Shown: positions 1-6,045, counted from the first letter of the stretch. The stretch is DNA of 6,638 bases from Saprospiraceae bacterium (GCA_020436865.1 JAGQXA010000646.1:1-6638); one strand, 5' to 3'. Notes: a model not told the origin generated them from the letters alone. Numbers and translations: made by a program.

Positions 1-2
1 GC

Positions 3-362
3 CTGCCGCGGCGGCGAGTGCATCTCGACTACGTGGAAGTGCCGGTGATGTTCACCATCAAAGACTGGCTCGACGAGGATGGGTTCTACAAGGTGCATTT
101 TATGGCCGGTCTGGCCTATGGCCGCCTTTTTAGGTCGGAAGTGGAATTCTTTCCCGTCGTCGAAGATCAAACCGAACTTTTCCAGAAGAACGACCTTAGC
201 CTGGCCGCCGGCGCCAGCTACTTCCTGAGCGAGCACTTCGGTTTCTCCGCCCGCTATACCCGTTCGCTCATCCCCCTCTTCGATATCAGCAAGAACGGGT
301 CGAGCTATAAGCAAGACCTGTGGGGGTACTTCCTGTCGTTCGAGGCCGTCTATTTGTTCTAA
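3..362 (+). CDS. C-terminal part of a PorT-like outer-membrane beta-barrel protein (5' end outside window)
   Basis: The frame is open from the first complete codon of the window to TAA at 360-362, giving 119 residues. A GTG at 18 could be read as a start, but the text before it (LPRRR) runs on without a break, and the LDYVEVPVMF segment is the internal strand that PorT-family barrels carry well after their signal peptide. I therefore treat this as a truncated gene. Alternating polar/hydrophobic strands follow (HFMAGLAYGRLF, LSLAAGASYFLS, FGFSARYTRSL) and the protein ends in Phe, as barrel proteins assembled by BamA usually do. Expected location is the outer membrane. The role is unknown: PorT-like barrels are a broad group, and this fragment alone does not show a link to gliding or type IX secretion. 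The stop codon directly touches a heptad repeat array. Confidence 0.75.
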   Translation: MPRRRVHLDYVEVPVMFTIKDWLDEDGFYKVHFMAGLAYGRLFRSEVEFFPVVEDQTELFQKNDLSLAAGASYFLSEHFGFSARYTRSLIPLFDISKNGSSYKQDLWGYFLSFEAVYLF

Positions 363-404
363 TCTCCTCTTTCTACTTTTATCTCTCTACTTTCATCTTT
401 GCAC
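363..404 (+). repeat. Degenerate 7-bp tandem repeat, family A copy 1 (pyrimidine strand)
   Basis: Six consecutive 7-bp units fill the gap between the barrel stop and the lipoprotein start: TCTCCTC, TTTCTAC, TTTTATC, TCTCTAC, TTTCATC, TTTGCAC. The array begins at the base after TAA and ends one base before the ATG at 406. Bases 366-392 match the reverse complement of 1826-1852 at 26 of 27 positions, so this is a repeated element and not chance low complexity. The last two units contain CATCTTTG, one base off the Bacteroidota -7 element TAnnTTTG, but it lies too close to the ATG to be a normal promoter. Confidence 0.8.
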
Positions 405-405
405 T

Positions 406-903
406 ATGAAGACTTTCTTTTCTACCCTGATCCTGGCCACCTTGTTCCTGGCCTGTAACAACGCTACTTCCAACCAAAAGGAGGACGCCCCCGCGCAAGA
501 GCCTGCCGCCACTCAGCAAGCAGTTGCGCCCTCCTTGCCCGGACTGCCGATCGAGAAGCTGCAGGACCTCTGGAACCGCTGCGACTTCATCGACATCGTG
601 TTCTACGAACTGCCGATTTCGATGAGCATGGACGAGAAGAGCAGCATTCAGGCCCTCCTGCGGCAGATCGCCGCCGATCCTGCGCCCCAGCCGCCCAATT
701 GCAAACCGGCGGGCCGGGTTTCCTATCAGGTCGAAGGCGAGAACGAGCTGGAGGCCGACATCTATTTCAGCCAGGGATGTACCTACTACGTCTTCCTGGA
801 AGACGGCAAGCCCGCCTACGCGAACCTGATGATGCCCGAGGGCATCTACTACTTCAACAGCACGATCCAGCAGGCCGGCCTCGAAGCTCCGGTCAGGCAA
901 TAA
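406..903 (+). CDS. Small lipoprotein of unknown function
   Basis: This 165-residue protein starts with a lipoprotein signal: Lys2, a hydrophobic stretch at 4-16, and the lipobox FLAC with Cys17 as the lipid-bearing residue. A low-complexity Ala/Pro/Gln/Glu linker follows (about 24-45), then a compact domain (about 48-160) with three more cysteines (C59, C99, C125), an acidic mixed alpha/beta composition and aromatic-rich strands (CTYYVFLEDG, EGIYYFNST). I do not recognise the domain. A Lys-Glu-Asp at 25-27 resembles the acidic export signal known for surface lipoproteins of Capnocytophaga, but it lies farther from the Cys than usual, so surface display is only a possibility. The ATG at 406 is the only start that gives a full signal peptide. 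The next gene follows after 19 bases, so the two are probably co-transcribed. Confidence 0.8.
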   Translation: MKTFFSTLILATLFLACNNATSNQKEDAPAQEPAATQQAVAPSLPGLPIEKLQDLWNRCDFIDIVFYELPISMSMDEKSSIQALLRQIAADPAPQPPNCKPAGRVSYQVEGENELEADIYFSQGCTYYVFLEDGKPAYANLMMPEGIYYFNSTIQQAGLEAPVRQ

Positions 904-922
904 ACCCGCTAAACCGACCGGC

Positions 923-1831
923 ATGGAGCGTTTAGGCGTGATCGATCTCGGCACCAACACTTTTCACCTGCTCATCGTCGAGCCGTTGGCCGGCGGCGGC
1001 TTTCGGGAACTTTACCGCGAACGGCGCTTCATCAAACTGGCCGAAGGCGGTATCCACACGATCGAGGCGGCCGCGTTCCGGCGTGGACTGGCAGCCTTGC
1101 GCGAATATCGCGAGGTGCTGTCGGAATACGGAGTCGGGCAGGCGAAGGCCTTCGGGACTGCCGCTCTGCGCACGGCCGACAACGGCGCCGAGTTCATCCG
1201 GCAGGCAGAGGCCGAAACGGGTATTCGCGTTCAACTCATCAGCGGACAGGAAGAAGCCCGGCTGATCCACCTGGGGGTGGCCCAGGCCGTGCCCTTTACC
1301 CTCGACAAGGCCCTGATCATGGACATTGGGGGCGGCAGCGTGGAGTTCATCATCGCCGACAAAGAACGGGTCTTCTGGGCCGAAAGCTTTCCGGTCGGCG
1401 TGGCGGTACTGCGTGCGCGTTTTCATCGCCACGAGCCCATCCAGCCGGCGGAGATCGAAGCCATCGAGCGGCTTCTCGACCAGGTGTTGCAGCCCCTGTC
1501 GGATGCCCTGCAAATACACGAAGTAAATTCGCTGGTCGGCGCCTCCGGCACCTTCGAAGTGCTCGAAAGTCTGCTGATCCGCCACAAAGAGCATCCGCTG
1601 CACGCCATCTTTCCGGTCGAACAGTTCTTTCCCCTTTACGAGCACATCGTATCCGCCGACGAAGAAGAACGCTTGCGGATGGAGGGCATCCCCGAGTCGC
1701 GGGTCGACATGATCGTGGTAGCCCTGGTGCTGTTGCGGTACGTCGTCCGTCTGGCCGGCATTCGGCAGATCACCGTGTCGGCCTACGCCTTGAAGGAGGG
1801 CATGCTGGCGGAAATGATCTCGGGTAAGTAG
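923..1831 (+). CDS. Ppx/GppA-family phosphatase (exopolyphosphatase or pppGpp phosphohydrolase)
   Basis: The 302-residue protein has the ASKHA (actin/Hsp70) fold motifs of the Ppx/GppA family in order: phosphate-1 loop IDLGTNT (7-13), FGTAALR (78-83), the catalytic-Glu segment SGQEEARL (107-114, with E110/E111), phosphate-2 loop DIGGGS (134-139), the glycine motif VGASGT (205-210), and a C-terminal helix with VSAYALKEGML (285-295). Family members release phosphate from the end of polyphosphate chains or turn pppGpp into ppGpp in the cytoplasm. The sequence does not say which substrate is used. It lacks the C-terminal HD-like domains of the roughly 500-residue E. coli Ppx and matches the short two-domain form common in many bacteria. 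ATG 923 lies just before the first motif, with no Shine-Dalgarno sequence. Its TAG stop lies inside the first unit of a heptad repeat. Confidence 0.92.
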   Translation: MERLGVIDLGTNTFHLLIVEPLAGGGFRELYRERRFIKLAEGGIHTIEAAAFRRGLAALREYREVLSEYGVGQAKAFGTAALRTADNGAEFIRQAEAETGIRVQLISGQEEARLIHLGVAQAVPFTLDKALIMDIGGGSVEFIIADKERVFWAESFPVGVAVLRARFHRHEPIQPAEIEAIERLLDQVLQPLSDALQIHEVNSLVGASGTFEVLESLLIRHKEHPLHAIFPVEQFFPLYEHIVSADEEERLRMEGIPESRVDMIVVALVLLRYVVRLAGIRQITVSAYALKEGMLAEMISGK

Positions 1832-1855
1832 AAAGATAAAAGTAGAAAGAGGAAA
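1828..1855 (+). repeat. Degenerate 7-bp tandem repeat, family A copy 2 (purine strand)
   Basis: Four 7-bp units, GTAGAAA, GATAAAA, GTAGAAA and GAGGAAA, run from the last codon of the phosphatase into the gap. The first unit supplies the TAG stop codon at 1829-1831. On the opposite strand the units read TTTCTAC/TTTTATC, the same family as copy 1 but inverted. The purine strand followed by AAGGCCTT and a nearby CTTTCT could fold weakly, but there is no GC-rich stem with a T run, so I do not call a terminator. Confidence 0.8.
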
Positions 1856-1917
1856 GGCCTTAATTTAGAATCTTTCTAAACACCCTCGTCCTCCTTTCCC
1901 GCCTTGCATCTGCCCAG

Positions 1918-1925
1918 TACCTTTG
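1918..1925 (+). promoter_or_regulatory. Candidate Bacteroidota -7 promoter element for cydA
   Basis: TACCTTTG is a perfect match to the Bacteroidota -7 consensus TAnnTTTG. TTTC at 1895-1898, 19 bases upstream, is one base off the TTTG -33 element. A transcript would start near 1932, leaving a leader of about 16 bases before the cydA ATG at 1948. The match and spacing are seen directly, and promoter activity is inferred. It suggests cydA is transcribed separately from the phosphatase gene. Confidence 0.5.
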
Positions 1926-1947
1926 CCCCAATCAAACGCCACTTTAG

Positions 1948-3321
1948 ATGGACGTCGAAATCCTCTCCCGCATCCAGTTTGCCTTTACCATTTCGTTCCA
2001 CTACATCTTCCCGCCGCTGAGCATAGGGCTGGGGCTGATCATGGTGCTGATGGAGGGCGCCTATTTGCGCACCGGCGATCGGGCATACGAGCAACTGGCG
2101 CGATTCTGGACCAAGATCTTTGCCCTGATCTTTGGGATCGGGGTGGCTACCGGCATCGTCATGGAGTTCGAGTTCGGTACGAATTGGGCGGCGTACTCGC
2201 GTTATGTGGGCGACATTTTCGGCAGTGCCCTGGCGGCCGAGGGGATCTTTGCCTTTGCTTTGGAGAGCGGCTTCCTGGGCGTACTCTTGTTCGGCTGGAA
2301 CCGCGTGTCGCCCCGCATGCACTTCTTTGCCACTTTGATGGTGCTACTCGGCTCGATGTTTTCGGCCGTGTGGATCGTCGTGGCAAACTCCTGGCAGCAA
2401 ACCCCGGCGGGTTATCACATCGTCGGAGAGGGCCTGGAGGCCCGGGCAGAGATCACCGATTTTTGGGCGATGGTGTTCAACCCCTCCAGCGTCGATCGCC
2501 TGTTGCACGTCTGGAACGGCGCCTTCATCGCCGGCGCTTTTCTCGTGCTCAGCGTGCATGCCTGGTACCTGCTGAAAGGCCGGCACGTCGAGTTGTCGAA
2601 GAAGGCCTTCCGCATCGCGCTGGTCGTGGCGACGGTCGCTTCGCTGGCGCAGCTGTTCAGCGGACATTCCTCCGCCGAGGGCGTGGCCCACAACCAACCG
2701 GCCAAGCTGGCGGCCCTGGAAGGCCACTACGACACCCTGGCGCCGGCCGATCTGTAACTGTTCGGGTGGGTGGATCAGGAAAGGCAGGAAGTGAGCGGGC
2801 TGGCCGTGCCCGGTGGACTGAGCTTTTTGCTGCATGGCGATTTTTCCGAGCCGGTCGCCGGCCTCCACGCGCTGCCGCCCGACGAGCGACCCGGAGCGGT
2901 CAATGCCGTCTTCCAGTTTTATCACCTGATGGTCGCTATCGGCATGGCGTTGATCTTCCTCACCTTGCTCGGCTGCTGGATGTGGTGGCGCGGAAAGCTG
3001 TTTTCGACCCCCTGGTTGTTGCGGCTGTTCGTACTGGCCGTCTTGCTGCCGCAACTGGCCAACCAGTCCGGCTGGTTTGCAGCCGAGATGGGCCGGCAAC
3101 CCTGGGTAGTGTACGGCCTGCTGCGCACTTCCGACGCCCTCTCGGAAGCTGTTGTCGCCGGACAAGTGCTGTTTTCGTTGATCCTCTTCGGACTGGTGTA
3201 CCTCCTCTTGTTTGCCCTGTTCCTCTATTTGCTCAACAAAAAGATCGTCGGCGGACCGGCCGATGCGCCGCTGATCGATCACCGTCCCGGGCAGGAGCGA
3301 ATGGCCGAACGCTTCGGGTAG
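1948..3321 (+). pseudogene. cydA: Cytochrome bd quinol oxidase subunit I (CydA), interrupted by an in-frame TAA at codon 270
   Basis: CydA carries the three haems of the bd oxidase, which oxidises quinol and reduces O2 to water in the inner membrane. The frame from ATG 1948 to TAG 3319-3321 has 457 sense positions, a normal length for a short-Q-loop CydA, except for TAA at 2755-2757. Before it are His18 (E. coli H19, haem b595), Glu98 and Glu106 (E. coli E99/E107), His187 (E. coli H186, haem b558), and Lys253 and Glu258 of the quinol loop (E. coli K252/E257). After it, in the same frame, come LFGWVD, the FYHLMV helix with Met328 (equivalent to the second b558 ligand) and GRQPW (382-386). Relatives have Tyr where the TAA lies, so a single base change explains it. 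Possible products are a 269-residue N-terminal piece and a restart at GTG 2770. Sequencing error, recent inactivation and a split enzyme cannot be told apart here. Identity is certain, functional state is not. Confidence 0.9.
2755..2757 (+). other. In-frame TAA stop inside cydA, replacing a conserved Tyr codon
   Basis: The codons read GAT CTG TAA CTG TTC GGG TGG, that is Asp-Leu-stop-Leu-Phe-Gly-Trp. CydA proteins usually have a PLYLFGW- or DLYLFGW-type segment here, so TAT or TAC to TAA is the simplest change. The frame is unchanged before and after, so no insertion or deletion is involved. It lies in the periplasmic quinol loop between membrane helices 6 and 7. TAA ends other genes in the window (362, 903, 4558, and 6066 on the minus strand), so it is a normal stop in this genome. 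Confidence 0.93.
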
Positions 3322-3342
3322 GGCAAAGGGCAGTTGGCCCGC

Positions 3343-3364
3343 CCTCGCCTTGGCTTCGGCGGGG
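3343..3364 (+). other. GC-rich hairpin downstream of cydA
   Basis: Bases 3343-3349 (CCTCGCC) pair with 3358-3364 (GGCGGGG), with one G-T wobble, across an 8-base loop, 21 bases after the cydA stop. No T run follows on either strand, so it is not a standard intrinsic terminator. It could slow 3' decay of the cydA message or partly separate cydA from cydB expression. That is inference. Confidence 0.4.
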
Positions 3365-3395
3365 CGAGCAAAAAGTGTTCCCAACGATCTTCGGA

Positions 3396-3515
3396 CCCAA
3401 TCCCCCAATAACCCAATCCCCCAATCCCCCAATAACCCAACAACCCAATAACCCAATAACCCAACAACCCAATAACCCAACAACCCAATAACCCAATAAC
3501 CCAATAACCCAATAA
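3396..3515 (+). repeat. Array of fifteen 8-bp tandem repeats between cydA and cydB
   Basis: Fifteen units of exactly 8 bp follow each other without a gap. They are variants of CCCAATAA: ten CCCAATAA (last four in a row), three CCCAACAA and three CCCAATCC at the upstream end would total sixteen, but the exact reading is nine CCCAATAA, three CCCAACAA and three CCCAATCC. Variation is confined to positions 6-8. The complementary strand carries GGG every 8 bases with 5-base spacers such as TTATT, which satisfies the usual G-quadruplex pattern; for cydB this is the template strand. The array ends 8 bases before the cydB ATG. Unit number is likely to vary by slippage. No protein function is assigned to it. 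Confidence 0.93.
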
Positions 3516-3523
3516 ACAACCCT

Positions 3524-4558
3524 ATGGCAACCTTTCTCTCTCTGGATTATCCCACCTGGTGGTTCTTGCTGGTCGGCGCCGTTTTTTCGGGCTACGCCAT
3601 CCTCGACGGCTTCGACCTGGGGGCGGGGGCTTTACACTTGTTTTTCCGAAAGGAAGAAAGCCGCCGGATCGCCCTGAACGCCATCGGGCCGGTATGGGAC
3701 GGCAACGAAGTCTGGCTGGTGATCGGCGGCGGCGCGCTGTTCGCCGGTTTCCCGGTGGTGTACGCCAACCTCTTTTCGGCCATGTACATCCCTCTCATGC
3801 TCTTTTTGGTAGTGCTCATCCTGCGGGCGACCTCCATCGAGTTCCGCAGCAAGGAGCCGATGCGGTGGTGGCGGCGCATGTGGGATGTGAGTTACAGCGT
3901 ATCGAGCATTCTGCTGGCTGTGCTGTTGGGAGTGGTGTTGGGAAATGTGTTGCAGGGCATGGCCATCGGGCCCGACCTGCAGTATCAGGGCCATTGGACG
4001 GATTTTCTCAACCCCTACGCCGGTCTGGTGGGAATTACTACCCTCAGCTTGTTTGCCCTGCACGGCGCCATTTACCTCAGCCTGAAAACGGAAGGCCGCC
4101 TGTACGCCAAACTAACGCAATTGGTCAAGAGCAGCGCAGTCTTTTTCATCGTGGCCTTCGCCATCACCTCGGTCTACACCCTGATCTACCTGCCCCACTT
4201 GTCGGACCGCTTTCGCTCCGATCCGGCATTGTTTATCTTTCCGTTGCTGGCATTGTTGAGCATCGCCAACGTGACGCGGCTGATCAACAAGCGGAAATTC
4301 CTTCCGGCTTTTATCTTCTCGGCCTTGAGCATTGCCTTCCTGCTCATTCTGGTGGCCGTCGAGCTCTACCCGACGATCATCCTGTCGACTACCGATCCGG
4401 CCCATAGCATTACGATCTATAATGCGGCCTCGTCGGAAAAATCGCTGGGCATCATGCTCACCATCGCCGCCATCGGCACGCCGCTGGTGATCGCCTACAC
4501 CTCCTTCGTATTCTGGACCTTCCGGGGAAAAGTAAAGCTGGATGAAACGTCGTACTAA
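3524..4558 (+). CDS. cydB: Cytochrome bd quinol oxidase subunit II (CydB)
   Basis: This 344-residue multi-helix inner-membrane protein is the partner of CydA and is needed for haem assembly of the bd oxidase. The N-terminal signature GYAILDGFDLGAGAL (23-37, with D28 and D31) and IGPVWDGNEVW (54-64, with D59) match the conserved acidic motifs of CydB, including the residue equivalent to E. coli D58 in the proton pathway. About eight or nine hydrophobic helices follow, to the C-terminal FVFWTFRGK. Length is normal for the family (about 335-380). ATG 3524 starts right before the first helix, with no Shine-Dalgarno sequence and a G-free upstream leader. It lies 202 bases after cydA, unusually far for a pair often nearly touching, because of the 8-bp array. 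CydB looks fully intact, in contrast to CydA. No cydX-like small gene is visible downstream. Confidence 0.96.
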   Translation: MATFLSLDYPTWWFLLVGAVFSGYAILDGFDLGAGALHLFFRKEESRRIALNAIGPVWDGNEVWLVIGGGALFAGFPVVYANLFSAMYIPLMLFLVVLILRATSIEFRSKEPMRWWRRMWDVSYSVSSILLAVLLGVVLGNVLQGMAIGPDLQYQGHWTDFLNPYAGLVGITTLSLFALHGAIYLSLKTEGRLYAKLTQLVKSSAVFFIVAFAITSVYTLIYLPHLSDRFRSDPALFIFPLLALLSIANVTRLINKRKFLPAFIFSALSIAFLLILVAVELYPTIILSTTDPAHSITIYNAASSEKSLGIMLTIAAIGTPLVIAYTSFVFWTFRGKVKLDETSY

Positions 4559-4637
4559 GTAGAAAGATAAGAGATGAAAGATAAAAGAGGAAAGACTGCT
4601 CCCAACGGGTCTCTCTTTCATCTTTTATCTTTCTACT
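4558..4637. terminator. Candidate bidirectional terminator between convergent cydB and porin gene
   Basis: Bases 4558-4581 pair with 4614-4637: a 24-bp stem with a single G-T wobble (4571/4624) and a 32-base loop. It lies exactly between two convergent stop codons, where a bidirectional terminator would be expected. The stem is A/T-rich and purine on one side, and no clean T run follows, so it is not a textbook Rho-independent terminator. The inverted repeat is plain in the sequence; its function is inferred from position. Confidence 0.5.
4559..4636. repeat. Heptad repeat family A copy 3, arranged as an inverted repeat filling the cydB/porin gap
   Basis: The left half has five purine units (GTAGAAA, GATAAGA, GATGAAA, GATAAAA, GAGGAAA; 4559-4593). 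The right half has their pyrimidine complements (TTTCATC, TTTTATC, TTTCTAC; 4616-4636, preceded by a degenerate GTCTCTC). The array begins at the base after the cydB TAA and ends four bases before the porin stop codon. It is the same family as 363-404 and 1828-1855, here in both orientations. Confidence 0.85.
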
Positions 4638-4640
4638 ATA

Positions 4641-5903
4641 CTAGAACATCGCATTGACCCCCAGCCCGACCCAGTTGCCGCGGCGGACGGCCATTCCCGA
4701 CTGCGAGAAGTACTGGTTGACCTTGGCGCCGTCGCCGGCCGCGCCAGGATCGGCGGCATGCCAGGTATAATGCAGGCTCAGTTTGAGGTTCTTCTTGTGG
4801 AGATACCAGTTCAGACCGGCGTTGAAGGTGTCTTCGCTGCCGCTGTACATTTTGAGGGCGGCGGCATCGGCCTGACCGGCGGCATCGGTGGCGCCGCGGA
4901 AGGCCATCCACATGAAGACCGGCTCGAGGAAATATTTTTCGGCTACGACCAGATTGTAGCCCAGGCGGGCGTAGCCCGTTTCCGAGCGGTAGGTAAGGTC
5001 GGAAGGGCCCTCGCGCCAGAGCAGGCTCCACTCGCCGTCGAAATTGACCGGACCCCAGTTGAAGAGCCAGTCGGCCGAAGCCTGATAGCCGGCCTGGAAC
5101 AGATCGGTTTCCCCTTGCCAGGAGCCGCCGAGCGCTAACGAGAGCCCCTTGCGCTGGTTGAAGTAGTTGACGTCGTAACCGATCTTATAGACCGTTTGCT
5201 CCGGGTCGCCCAGATGCAGCACGGCGCGGCCGACGAAGAGCGGCGAAAATTTGACGCCCGAGAAGGCCTGCGGGGCAAAAACGCCGAGGTTGTAGTTCAG
5301 TCCTACCGGATCGCCCTCCTTCCATAGCAGTCCGCCGAGATTCACGCCGACCGATCGGCCGTTGGAAATGCCGACCAGATGCTGGCGCTGGTAGTACTGC
5401 GACATCGATTTTTCCATGGAGGTCGAGGCCCAGGCCGCCGTGATGCTCTCGCGGCCAAGCTGAGGCCGGAAGTAGCCGGCCGTGAGGTGCAGCGCTTCGC
5501 TGCCCGTTGCCAGGCGCCATTGCAGGAAGGCGTCCCAAATAGTGATCACCGGACTGGAGCCGTTGTTGCCACCGCCCACCAGGGCGGAACGGTCGTCTTT
5601 GCCCAGCTGGTCGTAAGCCATGGCCAGGTAGAATTTCCAGTTGGGGTAGGGGTTGGCGCGGAAGCCGAAGCGGGCCCGCCGCAGCAAGACCGAGAAGCGA
5701 TCGTCGACCGGCGCGTAGCGTTTTTCCTCCTGGTCGAATTCCTGCTGGTCGAACGAATAGGCCGACCAGAGTTGCAAGGCCAGGAAGGGCTCGATATGGT
5801 AATCGTCCTTTTTCTGCAGCCAGTGGTCGAAGGCGCCCTGAGCGGGAAGCAATCCGGAAATGGCGACCGACAGGAGGAACAGTAAAGTAGTTCGAAAATA
5901 CAT
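4641..5903 (-). CDS. Porin O/P-like outer-membrane beta-barrel protein
   Basis: The 420-residue protein starts at the ATG at 5903 with a clear signal peptide (MYFRTTLLFLLSVAISGLLPAQG, cut near residue 22-23, shown here only in part as the family needs). The mature part is built of alternating amphipathic strands rich in Tyr, Trp and Gly, with RRARFGFRANPYPNWKFYLA (strand and turn typical of the porin O/P family), later strands LHLTAGYFRPQLGRES and YARLGYNLVV, and a terminal Phe (NAMF). Such barrels form outer-membrane channels. Family names mention phosphate or polyphosphate, but selectivity cannot be read here. The frame is open upstream to 6065, but that part crosses hairpins and repeats and would bury the signal peptide, so I reject it. 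It is convergent with cydB. A terminator-like hairpin ends 18 bases before its start. Confidence 0.88.
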   Translation of the reverse strand: MYFRTTLLFLLSVAISGLLPAQGAFDHWLQKKDDYHIEPFLALQLWSAYSFDQQEFDQEEKRYAPVDDRFSVLLRRARFGFRANPYPNWKFYLAMAYDQLGKDDRSALVGGGNNGSSPVITIWDAFLQWRLATGSEALHLTAGYFRPQLGRESITAAWASTSMEKSMSQYYQRQHLVGISNGRSVGVNLGGLLWKEGDPVGLNYNLGVFAPQAFSGVKFSPLFVGRAVLHLGDPEQTVYKIGYDVNYFNQRKGLSLALGGSWQGETDLFQAGYQASADWLFNWGPVNFDGEWSLLWREGPSDLTYRSETGYARLGYNLVVAEKYFLEPVFMWMAFRGATDAAGQADAAALKMYSGSEDTFNAGLNWYLHKKNLKLSLHYTWHAADPGAAGDGAKVNQYFSQSGMAVRRGNWVGLGVNAMF

Positions 5904-5921
5904 AGCGTTGTATTTTGAAAG

Positions 5922-5949
5922 AAAAAAGGCAAAACACGATGGTTTTGCC
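5922..5949 (-). terminator. Intrinsic terminator or attenuator directly before the porin gene
   Basis: Reading the minus strand, GGCAAAAC (5949-5942) pairs perfectly with GTTTTGCC (5935-5928) across a 6-base loop, followed at once by six T (5927-5922). That is the layout of an intrinsic terminator, although the stem is only half G/C. It would end transcripts from the YeeE/YedE operon. Because only 18 bases separate it from the porin ATG, a porin transcript starting upstream must pass it, so it may also act as an attenuator. Confidence 0.6.
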
Positions 5950-5950
5950 C

Positions 5951-5977
5951 TTGGAACCGGCGAACCGGTTATTCCAA
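5951..5977 (-). other. Second hairpin with TTCG loop, just upstream of the terminator
   Basis: AACCGG (5955-5960) and CCGGTT (5965-5970) are a perfect 6-bp inverted repeat around a 4-base loop (TTCG on the minus strand). Outer bases TTGG and CCAA extend it to 10 bp with a 3-base bulge. It lies one base from the terminator-like stem, giving two stacked hairpins in the porin leader or YeeE operon tail. Confidence 0.55.
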
Positions 5978-6002
5978 AAATCACCCAATTATTCTTTTGG
6001 AG

Positions 6003-6045
6003 GTGGGATGTGGGTAGTGAGATCTGGGTAGGATCACACTGGGTA
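6003..6045. repeat. Degenerate G-rich heptad repeat (family C) upstream of the porin gene
   Basis: Units GTGGGAT, GTGGGTA, GTGAGAT and CTGGGTA follow each other at 6003-6030. After an 8-base interruption, CTGGGTA comes again at 6039-6045. GTGGGATG (6003-6010) and CATCCCAC (6053-6060) are a perfect 8-bp inverted pair that frames the array. The period is 7, as in family A, but the sequence is different. It lies between the YeeE/YedE stop and the porin hairpins. Confidence 0.6.

Noticed and set aside
18..362. Complete 114-residue gene starting at GTG 18
   Set aside because: The frame is open to the window edge, the start lacks a signal peptide, and the first residues match an internal barrel strand.
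2755..2757. TAA reassigned to Tyr, which would restore CydA
   Set aside because: TAA ends other genes here (362, 903, 4558 and 6066 minus), and no other conserved gene in the window has an internal TAA. Codes with TAA as Tyr are not known in bacteria.
3343..3364. Intrinsic terminator after cydA
   Set aside because: The hairpin is real, but no T run follows on either strand.
1923..3491. A 522-residue plus-strand frame overlapping cydA
   Set aside because: It is an Arg/Pro/Gly-rich shadow in another frame of cydA and matches no family. It stays open because of the high GC content.
3396..3515. CRISPR array
   Set aside because: The units are 8 bp and contiguous, with no spacers and no cas genes nearby.
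2344..3519. Long minus-strand frames opposite cydA that begin with repeated GLLGYWVI residues
   Set aside because: They start at TTG codons within the 8-bp array. Because 8 is not a multiple of 3, every frame of the array gives the same octapeptide, so the openness is a repeat artefact. The rest is antisense to conserved CydA codons.
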